Assembly (NCBI GenBank): GCA_003427395.1
Contig: BFEA01000028.1
Coordinates: forward strand, 1,249,521-1,313,520
DNA from: Chara braunii
Taxonomy: Eukaryota > Streptophyta > Charophyceae > Charales > Characeae
DNA length: 64,000 nt
Direction: 5' to 3'
Positions 20,658 to 29,450 of the stretch are shown one piece after another. A model generated the notes under the pieces. That model had not been told where the DNA came from. It did no database searches and worked only from the letters and a program-made list of their open reading frames with translations. The first letter of the stretch is position 1; each line of letters starts with the position of its first letter. Position numbers and translations under genes: made by a program.

Positions 20658-20922
20658 AAACAATCACAACAACGACACCCATACCGCCTCTGCTTACAAC
20701 AACAACAATAACAACGACAACAACGACAACAGCAACAACAACAGAAGCGTCGACAACATCGGCGACGTCAACAATAATGAGATGGCATGCAACGGTGGAA
20801 AGGAAGGAGAGATTCTCTGCTTGAGCGCGCTCGGGAGTAATAATAACTACAGCAATAACAATAACGACAACAACAACTACAACATTAACGATAACAAAAA
20901 CGACACCGCTCACCGAACATAG
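20011..20922 (+). pseudogene. Acidic/Asn-rich ORF, one in-frame TAG, 3' end cut by a transposon
   Basis: One frame runs from ATG 20011 to TAG 20920-20922 with a single internal TAG at 20401-20403. The first 130 residues are acidic and complex in composition (EDDVSHAEDGGQDEEDVINY ... WENLMKLSYQ), unlike simple repeats. Then GEMGE units alternate with long Asn runs coded by AAC repeats. The final HRT-stop is read from the terminal inverted repeat of the transposon at 20914, so the original 3' end is displaced beyond 21858, where GGTAAGT could be a splice donor. It may be an exon of a host gene or older repeat sequence. No domain is recognised. Confidence 0.4.
20409..20760 (+). repeat. (AAC)n microsatellite tract
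   Basis: Long interrupted runs of AAC with islands coding GEMGE/KDD. On the opposite strand it gives an artificial poly-Val/Ile frame. Confidence 0.95.
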
Positions 20923-21858
20923 TATTCGTGAAAACCTAACAAAAAAAATTGTTAGGTTTGCACGAAAATTTTTAAAGATTCTGATAGTACATTTTTCAGG
21001 CCTCCTACACGAACAAAATTTTATGTGAAGTAAATTAACCGCAAAAAAGGAATAGGAAAGTACTTTTTCAGAACTAGTGGAAGTGATGAGGAGAGAAGCA
21101 AGTTTTTTTACAAAAAATCACTACCTTGCAAAGCACCGTTTGTTCAGGCACCGAATTATCCCAAATTTTTGTTTATTTGAAAAAATCATATTTATAGTTT
21201 TATAAGGTATGTAGCACGACGAACCTATTCGGGAGTCTTCCAAACACACACACATGCTCTCCTGTTCACGAATACATTTGTTTGGATATGTTATCTCATA
21301 CATGGACAAATATATTAATTTTTAGTGGGTTATATTAAATAATTTTCTATTTTTTTATTTTAAATCATGGTTGGCTAAGAATTTGAAGATGTCTCCCCGA
21401 CAAGAGTTGTTTGAATTTTTCTTTTACATAACATATATTTTTTGACAAGGGTTTTACAGTTATCTTAAAAATGGAGTTATATTAATTTATAGTTCTATAA
21501 ACTCGATTTCCCAGAATCTGGTTTTTACCAAACTCCAGAAAAGAACTTATAGTTCTATAAATGAGTATTCACTGAAACTGTTTTTTTTAACATCTTTCGA
21601 GTTCGCCTTGAAGACCTTTAAGATTGTCTTGTTTGAGCTATGCTTTTTGTCAATCTACTAAGAACGCCTGGAAAAGATTTTCTTGCAAATTTTGAGAACC
21701 GCTGGACTTTCTGCCAGTTCTTTTGCCTCCTTTATCGGGAAACAGTTAAAAACGCTCTCTTTTATGTGTCAAAAATAAAAGTTTGACTTTCACTTTTTCA
21801 TTCTATAAAAAATGTTAGGTTTTCTGGTTTTGTTAGGTTTTCACGAATACTATGTTCG
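20914..21858. mobile_element. Non-autonomous TIR DNA transposon, about 945 bp
   Basis: Perfect inverted termini of about 31 bp: CGAACATAGTATTCGTGAAA begins at 20914 and its reverse complement ends at 21858. The left end folds back on itself (TTCGTGAAAACCTAAC with GTTAGGTTTGCACGAA). The inside is AT-rich and has no transposase. I could not find a clear target-site duplication, so the superfamily is not assigned. Confidence 0.85.
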
Positions 21859-22744
21859 AGGTGGTAAGTTCGATTGGGCAATCTCTTCCCCCCTCCCCCC
21901 TTCCCCTCCTCCTGGATCTTTTCTTGCGTTCTTTGGTTGTAAATTGGGGGGATGGGCGAGTGGTGAGGAAGATTGGGTTGACTTGTAAACAGGAAGGCTG
22001 GGTGAGGGCGCGAGAAGTGGGATGGTGGTATGAGGGGGTGGGATAGTGAAAGCTAGACAGCTGGATGCACAGGGTTGCAAGTGAGTGGTGGGTTTTACCG
22101 CATCCTGTTTTGGCCACGTGGCAACAGGATTGACGATTTTCATTTTTAGCGGCTTTTTACAACTTAGGATTTGGCCACGTGTTAGGGCAGGCAGCGCACT
22201 GAGGATTGGCATCGGGGCTGCTTGTGTGGTTGATTGGCGGGGCAGGCGGAGAAGTGACGATGGCACCGGGGCCCCCACCAACTCCATCACGTACCCAAAT
22301 CGCTGCGCCCCTATATATTTCCTCGTCTCTCTCACAGCTGGCGCTACCCCTGCCCGCGCGTCGCGGTTGTCCACGTCACCAACAGCAGAAGCCATGTGGC
22401 CAATCAAGGAGCCACGCACGTCTGCCAGGCACGCGCACAGGCCTAGCATCCGAGGAGCTCCCCTCCCCGGGCGCTAGTCAAGCCGGGGGAAATGGGTCTT
22501 ACCGGTCCGCCGGCATCAGGGCGCTAGCGCTAGCGCAGCTGCTTGTGTCGCGCACCAGCGCTTTGGGTGGCCAGGTCCTGAGAGTTTGTTCATGGGTCTT
22601 TTCGGGCGGGCTGTTACCAAGCCAGGTGCTGTCCTTGTAATAATGGGGGGTGGGATGAGGTGCCGCCTGGCTGTTGCTGTGTTGTTGTTGTTGTTTTGTT
22701 TTCACATTCTTGATGAGCGTGCAAATCACTTGTGTTTTGTTGTC
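21859..22744. other. No gene recognised
   Basis: GC-rich sequence with overlapping frames on both strands but no family match. GGCGCTAGCGCTAGCGC near 22519-22535 is a palindromic run. Confidence 0.4.
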
Positions 22745-22750
22745 TTTTTT

Positions 22751-22794
22751 TGGACAATTTCTCGATTTATGTGTGTCATCCTTGCGCAGGGACC

Positions 22795-22826
<32 letters not shown>

Positions 22827-22844
22827 ACGGATGTCCCGAAGGAC
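22751..22844 (-). pseudogene. U6: U6 snRNA retropseudogene, full length
   Basis: The minus strand keeps the whole U6 plan: 5' stem-loop GTCCTTCGGGAC, ATACAGAGA (ACAGAGA box that pairs with the 5' splice site), TTAGCATGG (AGC triad), and the internal stem-loop region through GCGCAAGGATGACAC. It ends in GTCC followed by seven A rather than a T-run terminator. Flanks AAAGACAGCAACACA (5') and AAAGACAACAAAACACA (3') look like an imperfect target-site duplication. No TATA box lies about 25-30 nt upstream. A-tail plus duplication indicate LINE-mediated retroposition, so this is probably not a working gene. Confidence 0.88.
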
Positions 22845-22934
22845 TCTGTGTTGCTGTCTTTGTCGGCAGCGTATGTCTTTTTGGTTTTCACTCTTGGGGC
22901 AGGCCAGGTGAAACGAGAACTCTGGCCCCACCGT

Positions 22935-22997
<63 letters not shown>
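22935..22997. repeat. (CA)n microsatellite
   Basis: About 31 CA units, followed at 23023-23041 by an A-run. Confidence 0.99.
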
Positions 22998-22999
<2 letters not shown>

Positions 23000-23041
23000 T
23001 TCAACTGCGCCAACAACACTGACAAAAAAAAAAAAAAAAAA

Positions 23042-23150
23042 GTAGAGACAACTGCGCCTGTGACAGGTGCAGAGTTCCAAATTCGCAGAAATAACAGTAC
23101 ACTGCAAATCCGGGCCCACAGCAATTTGAAACTGCAAAAAAAACAGTAAA
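23042..23150 (+). mobile_element. SINE 3' part, 5'-truncated
   Basis: Contains TTCGCAGAAATAACAGTACACTGCAA ... GGGCCCA ... GAAACTGCAAAAAAAACAG. The same order occurs in the minus-strand SINE at 24398-24145. The tRNA-like head is missing. Confidence 0.75.
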
Positions 23151-23164
23151 TGAACTCGCAAAAT

Positions 23165-23308
23165 GGCGGCCGTGGCCCAGCCATGGGCGTGGCCTAGACA
23201 TCTCGGCCTTGGCCCAGCCACAGGCGTGGTCTAGACATATCGGCCGTGGCCCAGCCACGGGCGTGGCCTAGACATTTCGGTCGTGGACCAGCCACGGGCG
23301 TGGGGGGA
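23165..23308. repeat. 37-bp tandem repeat
   Basis: Nearly four copies of a unit with GGCCGTGGCCCAGCCACGGG and TGGCCTAGACAT. Each unit contains a self-complementary CCGTGGC/GCCACGG core. Confidence 0.88.
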
Positions 23309-23328
23309 AAAAAAAGGGAAAATTGTTC

Positions 23329-23675
23329 AAATGCCCCTGAAAGTTGGGGTATTTCGTCAGATACCCCTAAAAGGCACTGGTATGGCGAAATGCCCCTGTG
23401 ACAATTGCGAAACTTTGCAAAATACCCCACTCGCCAATTGGACCTGTCATCTTCTGCATATACCCCTGGGCAACTTATCTATTTGCGCCGAAATGTCTGG
23501 CTGTTGGACCCTGCAGACGGCAGAAAAAACGCACCAGCACCTCTAGCATGGGGCTAGGGCATATGGAGAATTTGCGAATGACTGGGACAGGGGAAGATGC
23601 AACAGTTGAGGGCATTTCCGCAAACCGCTGTGTTTTAGGGGCATCTAACGAAATACCCAACTTTTAGGGGTATTT
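23329..23675. mobile_element. Foldback/MITE element with about 45-bp inverted ends
   Basis: The left arm (AAATGCCCCTGAAAGTTGGG GTATTTCG...) and right arm (reverse complement AAATACCCCTAAAAGTTGGG TATTTCG...) match over about 45 bases with a few changes. There is no coding capacity and no clear target duplication. Confidence 0.75.
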
Positions 23676-23714
23676 CTACTATTCAATAATTATCTCCCCC
23701 CCCCCAAAAAAAAC

Positions 23715-24050
23715 ACATGCAAGTGGCATTCAGGAGGTCTTAGGTTCAATCCCCAGCGGCCTCATGTACCTTCCTGGGCAAGCTTGGTGCCTGCCACCTA
23801 GAGATAGGCCGTTTGTCCTCCGGAGCGGCATTGAGCAGAGTCTGCTGATGTTCGTAGGGGGACGGGACCGGAGGGGAGGCACAGCAACTGGCCCATTGAA
23901 GAAGCTCGGTCCTGATGCTACCGGCTGACCCCTGGCCGGTATCATCCACCTGCAGGTAGGGCGCAGCCCCCCGATGTTCCCTCGTTGGAGGCTTGAACTC
24001 GGGCTGGCTGCTACAGGGTTCCCCGTAATACTATAATGATAAATAAAAAG
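23715..24050 (+). mobile_element. tRNA-derived SINE, 5'-truncated head
   Basis: GGTTCAATCCC at 23743-23753 fits the Pol III B box (GGTTCRANNCC) and sits in a T-arm-like context. The A box is not clear. The copy ends in an AT-rich tail (ATAATGATAAATAAAAA) near 24050. Confidence 0.6.
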
Positions 24051-24144
24051 GGCCTGGAAGGCCATCCTGTCCAGATTTGACAGGCAATTGAATTGGTTGG
24101 GCCTCCTGATTTTGCCAATTACAAACTTCCAACCGGGTAGTACC

Positions 24145-24398
24145 TGTTTTTTTTGCAGTTTCGAACTGCTCTGGGCCCAAACTTGCAGTCCACTGTTATT
24201 CCTGCGAAATGGAGACTCCACAACCGCACCTGGGCGTAGTTATTTCAAAAAAGTATCTGCAAAACAGACCCAACAGCATCCGTTTTTTTTGAAAGGGCAA
24301 CGGCCTTCTGATTATGTTGTTAATCTGACTGTATGTGGAATCGAACTTGGGTCTCTATATCAACAGTTCGTGTGTGTACCAACGGAGCTAGGCCCGTT
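24145..24398 (-). mobile_element. tRNA-derived SINE with A and B boxes
   Basis: On the minus strand TAGCTCCGTTGGTA (24390-24377) fits a Pol III A box and GTTCGATTCC (24346-24337) a B box, 44 nt apart, as in a tRNA. CTGTTGA lies in the anticodon-loop position. The body then runs to GAAACTGCAAAAAAAACAGG, the same tail as the plus-strand fragment at 23042-23150. The two are inverted copies of one family. Confidence 0.82.
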
Positions 24399-24544
24399 GG
24401 TACAGCCTCGGTTTGGGCAATCGCTGCAGCATGTGTGTAACTGAGAGTCAATACATTGTACCTGTTCCTGGTGGCTGGAAGGTACACACATAGAACCGTT
24501 GATAAACGGATGCAGTGTGCAAACCCTGTTCAATAAACAGCAGC

Positions 24545-24960
24545 AGCATCACTCACAATGGAACAGAGAGAGTGACAACAGCATTTACTGCAGCAGCAGC
24601 AGCATCACTCACAGTGAAACAGAGAGCAGTGACAACTGCATTTACTATTTACTGCAGCAGCAGCANAGTGACAACAGCATTTACTGCAGCAGCAGCAGCA
24701 TCACTCACAGTGAAACAGAGAGCAGTGACAACTGCATTTACTATTTACTGCAGCAGCAGCAGCATCACTCACAGTGAAACAGAGAGCAGTGACAACAGCA
24801 TTTACTGCAGCAGCAGCAGCAGCAGCAGCACTGACAGTGAAACAGAGAGCAGTGACAACAGCATTTACTGCAGCAGCAGCTGCATCACTCACAGTGAAAC
24901 AGAGAGTAGTGACAACTGCATTTACTATTTACTGCAGCAGCAGCAGCAGTCACCGCAAAA
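24545..24960. repeat. CAG-containing minisatellite
   Basis: About seven or eight copies of a 50-60 bp unit: GCATTTACTGCAGCAGCAGC, ATCACTCACAGTGAAACAGAG, AGCAGTGACAAC. The number of CAG units varies from copy to copy, and CACTCACAGTG is self-complementary. Confidence 0.93.
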
Positions 24961-25079
24961 GCACCAGTAGACACAGCTGCAGAATCAGCTCCTCGATCAC
25001 GACGAAGCGTCGGGCATTGAATTTTACTTCGCAGAGCATACGTCAATCTATTTGTAACATTGAAAAAAAAAGTTGGGTT

Positions 25080-25360
25080 GGGTTCCGGGCCGCCCGGCGG
25101 ACCGGCGGGGGCCCAGGTGGGGTCCTGGGCGGCCTGGCCGGGCAGTGCACCTGGTCGGTCCCCGGCCCCCCCCAGCGCACAGGGCATTTCGGGGTTTTCA
25201 GACCCCATTTCGAACGGTGGTGGGCTCCCGCAGGCCTACCGGGTCCGACCCGCCCGAAAACCCGTGACATCGGGCCCGATAGGCCTGCGGGAGTGGTTTT
25301 GAAAATTGCGGCGGGTCTGTGGCCGTCGATCCGCCTTGATCGACGGCCACAGAGCCGTCG
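25080..25360. repeat. GC-rich region with two strong foldbacks
   Basis: A perfect 15-bp stem CTGTGGCCGTCGATC (25317-25331) pairs with 25338-25352 across a 6-nt loop. A second inverted repeat is CCCGCAGGCCTA (25227 on) with TAGGCCTGCGGG (to 25291). The surrounding GC content is well above that of neighbours. Confidence 0.85.
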
Positions 25361-25399
25361 CAAGTTTCCCTCCCAGATTTGATTGGCGGCGATCTTATC

Positions 25400-25650
25400 C
25401 GCAGACCGTCTGTGGGTGTTCGCTGGAGCTGCCCCCTTCGACCCGCAGCCTTTCGAAGTTGCGCCGCCCGTTGCTGTCCGCTGGAGCTGCCCCCTTCGCC
25501 CGTCATTCATCGTCGCCGTTCGCAGGAGCTCGTCTTCCTCGCCCGCTGCCCGTCGTCGTCGTCAGCTGGAGCTGGTCATCGTCGCCCGTCGCCGTTTGCA
25601 GGAGCTGCCCCCTTCGCCCGTCGCCGTTCGCAGGAGCTGCCGCCATTCTT
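25400..25650. repeat. Degenerate about 33-bp repeats
   Basis: Repeats built on GGAGCTGCCCCCTTCGCCCG and CGTCGCCGTTCGCA. The open frames through them are repeat-driven. Confidence 0.75.
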
Positions 25651-26634
25651 CTTCTTCTTCTTCTGCTTGTGTACCGTGGGCGTTGGTTAGGTCGCGCGAG
25701 ACTCGGAAGGTAAGAAAAACAGAAGGGAGGCCGTCAGGCACGTCGAGCCTTCCCCTCGTCTTCTTCTTCTTCTTCTTCTTCTTCCCGGACAATCTTTCTT
25801 CTTCTTCTTCGTCTTCCCCTTTGTCCCCCCATCCTCTTCTTCTTCTTCTTCTTCTTCTTCTTCTTCTTCTATCAGTTGACCTTCGGCAGGTGACGGCGAT
25901 CTTCATCTTCTTAGGCCTTTTGGCTGTTTGGGGCAGGGCACATCTTCAACGACCTTAGGCAGTTGTCGCAAACGGCGAACGGAAAAAAAAAAGGCCGTCC
26001 TCCTCCCCCTCCTCCCCCTCCTCCGCTCCTCTTCTCTTCTTCTTCTTCCTCTTCTTCTTCCTTTTCTTCTTCTTCTTCTTCTTCTTCTTCTTCTTCTTCT
26101 TCTTCTTCTTCTTCCTCCTCCTTCCTCCTTCTTCTTCTTCCTTCTTCTTCTTCCTCCTTCTTTCTCCTCCTTCATTTGTCAATCAATCAATCTTTTCCCC
26201 CCCCTCTTCATTCGTCAATCAATCTTCGCCCTCCTTCTGCCTCCTTCCTCTTCCTCCTCCTTCCTCCTTCTTCTTCATTCTTCTTCTTCCTTCTTCTTCT
26301 TCCTCCTTCATTATCATCCTCCTTCCTCCTCCTTCTACTTCCTCCTTCTTCTTCCTTCTTCCATCACATCTTGCCATCCATCCATCCCATCTCGCCATCC
26401 ATCCCTTCTTCCTCCTCCTCCTTCCTTCTTCTTCTTCCTCCTCCCTCCTCCTTCTTCCTCCTCCTTCCTCCTCCTTCTTCCTCCTTCTTCCTCCTTCTTC
26501 TTCCTCCTTCTTCTTCCTCCTTCTTCTTCCTCCTTCTTCCTCCTGTCTCTTCCATCGCATCTCGCCATCCATCCCACCATCCCATCTCGCCATCCATCCC
26601 ACCATCCCATCTCGCCACCCATCCCACCATCCCA
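25640..26634. repeat. About 1-kb polypyrimidine (CTT/CCT) tract
   Basis: Nearly pure C/T on the plus strand, followed from about 26370 by repeats of CCCATCTCGCCATCCATC type running into the gap. Long Ser/Leu and Glu/Lys/Arg frames here are artefacts. It is a candidate for triplex (H-DNA) formation. Confidence 0.95.
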
Positions 26635-27024
26635 NNNNNNNNNNNNNNNNNNNNNNNNNNNNNNNNNNNNNNNNNNNNNNNNNNNNNNNNNNNNNNNNNN
26701 NNNNNNNNNNNNNNNNNNNNNNNNNNNNNNNNNNNNNNNNNNNNNNNNNNNNNNNNNNNNNNNNNNNNNNNNNNNNNNNNNNNNNNNNNNNNNNNNNNNN
26801 NNNNNNNNNNNNNNNNNNNNNNNNNNNNNNNNNNNNNNNNNNNNNNNNNNNNNNNNNNNNNNNNNNNNNNNNNNNNNNNNNNNNNNNNNNNNNNNNNNNN
26901 NNNNNNNNNNNNNNNNNNNNNNNNNNNNNNNNNNNNNNNNNNNNNNNNNNNNNNNNNNNNNNNNNNNNNNNNNNNNNNNNNNNNNNNNNNNNNNNNNNNN
27001 NNNNNNNNNNNNNNNNNNNNNNNN
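26635..27024. other. Assembly gap (390 N)
   Basis: Ns within the low-complexity tract. Confidence 0.99.
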
Positions 27025-27636
27025 CAACCCCACCGCCCCCCCCAAACCCAAAATTTTATTGCAGATTCGGGGTCCTCTCGCCGAGCGCGGAAAGACCCCG
27101 CCTTCAGAAAAGAAAAGAAAAAAATTATCGGGTGTTTTTCGGTGCGCCCGGTTTGCCCGGGCGGCCCCCCCCGGGCACGCCCGGCCGGCGCCGTCCTCAC
27201 GCAGAAAAAAGAAAAAAAAAAAGACTTGTCATCGTGTATTCAATAGCAAGTGTGCCATCGTGAAGCAGTTTTTGCCAGCCTTCCTTTTTCCAGTGGGAGG
27301 GAGATGCAGAGTTGCCAGCCGTTCAGACTTCACAGAACTACAAACTTCTGGGTGGTGGAAATCAAACTGAGGATTCGTTGTCTTTCTCTTTCATTGAAAT
27401 ACCAAAGCACAAGGGTAAGGAAAAAGAATGTGCGACTGCCGTGATAGATACATCATACATTGCACAAGAAAAAGAACATTTTTTTGTCAGTTGGACCATA
27501 TCTTAATACTATGTCCATGTCCTCAGCACATCCCAGTTATCACGATGGACTTCATGTCGACGACTTTTGGCTAAGACCAAGTGTAGGTTCCGTTGGATAT
27601 GCTCCGATCAGTTTAATATCTGATCAGAAGCACTAA
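27025..27636. other. No gene recognised
   Basis: Mixed sequence after the gap; short frames only. Confidence 0.4.
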
Positions 27637-27784
27637 GAGCATACTTACTCACACTCGGCCCTCAAACTTGCAAAATCACAGAATAACCGGCCAGATCGAG
27701 TCCTTGTAAAGGAAGGACTATATCTGGCCGGTCATTTGGGATTTTGGGATTTTGGGATTTTGAGGGCCTAGTGTGAGTGTGCCC
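27637..27784. mobile_element. MITE with TAA target duplication (Tourist-like)
   Basis: A 148-bp foldback flanked by TAA at 27634-27636 and 27785-27787. Ends are GAGCATACTTACTCACAC and (reverse complement) GGGCACACTCACAC. An inner stem CCGGCCAGAT pairs with ATCTGGCCGG. A 3-bp TAA duplication is typical of PIF/Harbinger-derived Tourist MITEs. Confidence 0.82.
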
Positions 27785-27825
27785 TAAGAAGAAAGTTAAA
27801 AAAAAAAGAGTTGATTTCAATGATT

Positions 27826-27910
27826 TCAATTGATTTGTACATTTCATCCTTGTGCAGGTGCCATGCTAATTTTTTCGGCACCTTTCAGATCTTACAGGGT
27901 ATCCCGAGCC
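27826..27910 (-). pseudogene. Degenerate U6 snRNA copy
   Basis: The minus strand keeps TTAGCATGGCACCTGCACAA GGATGA, then ACAAATC, from the U6 3' half. The 5' half aligns loosely (TCGGGATACC...) with the ACAGAGA box lost. A T10 run about 20 nt downstream (27806-27797) might serve as a Pol III stop. Clearly a pseudogene. Confidence 0.7.
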
Positions 27911-28089
27911 TGTGTCTCGCTTGAGGAGATTCATTTCAAGCATCCACGGGTCCCTGCCATCCGATATCAAAATCTCACGGCCGAAGTGTGACCAGGTTGA
28001 AAAACACTCGAAGCAAAAACAGACACGCAAAACAACGCAGTGCGTGCGAACACATGAGACGCGATGGGGCCTCGCCACACCATTCTTGA

Positions 28090-29450
28090 AACGATGAAAG
28101 GTTTCAAGAGCTGTCAGGCGTTTTCAAGAGTTGCACTTTCAAGAGGTTGGGCCTCGCTGCACTACTCTTGAATCTTGAGAAATCAAGAGTTCATCACCGC
28201 TGCACTGACTCTTGATGCCGCGTCCTGAATCTTCATTCAATAGCTGTCAGATTAGCTCTCGAAGACGTCGAGAGAGAGTCATCGCTGCACTAACTGTGGA
28301 AAACTGCTCTTGGTCCTGCGCTTCAAGGGGTGTCAGAAACGGCCCATCAGACGAGGGTCCTCGCTGCACTACTCTTGAATCTTGAGAAATCAAGAGTTCG
28401 TCACGGCTGCACTAACTCTTGATGCCGCATCCTGAATTTCCATTCAAGCGCTGTCAGATTCACTCTCAAAAAGGTCGAGAGTGAGTCATCGCTGCACTAA
28501 CTGTGGAAAAGTGCTCTTGGTTCGGGGCTTCAAGAGGTGTCAGAAACGGCCCATCTGACGAGCTCTTGAAGTTTCCACAGTTCCTGCCTGCAGGGGCGTT
28601 TTTTCCAAACGAGGCCGACCAGTCCCTTCGTGCGGTTTGCAAATTCGAGAGTTGGCCTCCAGTCTCGGTGGACAAATCATCGCTGCCCTGTCGTGTAGTG
28701 CCTGTCCGACAGTCAAGAATGCTCACAAGAGTCAAGAGTCCAGAGTAAGTGCAGCGACGACAGCACTTGATGCCAATCCAGGAGTCTGACAGCACTATAC
28801 GTACTCTTGAAATTTTTCGTGTGTCTAGCGTAGTGCAGTGAGGCCCGAGCTCTTGAAGTTTCCACAGTTCCAGCCTGCAGGGGCGTTTTTTTCAAATGAG
28901 GCCGACGGGTCCCTTCGTGCGGTTCGCAAATTCGAGAGTTGGCCTCCAGTCTCGGTGGACAAATCGTCGCTGCCCTGTCGTGGAGTGTCTGTTGGACAGT
29001 CAAGAATGCTCAAGAGAGTCGAGAGTCCGGAGTAAGTACACGACAGCACTTGATGCCAATCCAGGAGTCTGACAGCACTAGACGTACTCCTGAAATTTTT
29101 CATGTGTCTAGCGTAGTGCAGCGAGGCCCGTTTTTGGCCCTTGGCCACACAGCACTCTTGAAAGTGCAACTCCCGTTGATACGTTGCATAAAAGCCACAA
29201 ATATGTTTTTGTTTTTTGTTCAGTATTGTGCCCGTCACGCTGGCACCTCTTGAAAATGGAGGGCTCTTCCACTGCTCAGCCGAGCACGCTTGAAATCTGA
29301 AGTTTTGCAGGCTGGATTCAGGGACTTCAAGAGCAACTCTTGAAACCCATTTCTGACAGCTCTTGAGGGAATCTTTGGGCTAACACCTTCAAGAGGCTGT
29401 GTGGTGGTGCAGAGACTCTTGAAAGTTTTGTTTTCAAGAAGGGTGTCACG
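28090..29450. repeat. TTCAAGAG/CTCTTGAA-rich repeat field with two tandem duplications
   Basis: The octamer TTCAAGAG and its complement recur many times in both orientations. A block of about 205 bp (from CGCTGCACTACTCTTGAATC) is doubled at 28155 and 28362. A block of about 290 bp (from CTCTTGAAGTTTCCACAG) is doubled at 28563 and 28851. No gene is recognised. Confidence 0.85.

Noticed and set aside
20050-20913. 287-codon Val/Ile-rich minus frame
   Set aside because: Mirror of the AAC microsatellite.
22751-22844. Functional U6 gene
   Set aside because: No TATA/USE at the right distance, no T-run terminator, A-tail and target duplication present.
23042-23150. Exon with poly-A signal
   Set aside because: Matches the SINE tail at 24145-24245 in inverse orientation, so it is a repeat.
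22888-23258. Frames through (CA)n and the 37-bp repeats
   Set aside because: Repeat-driven, overlapping in several frames.
25928-27370. Very long Ser/Leu/Pro open frames
   Set aside because: They arise from the CTT/CCT tract and run through Ns; composition is purely repeat-driven.
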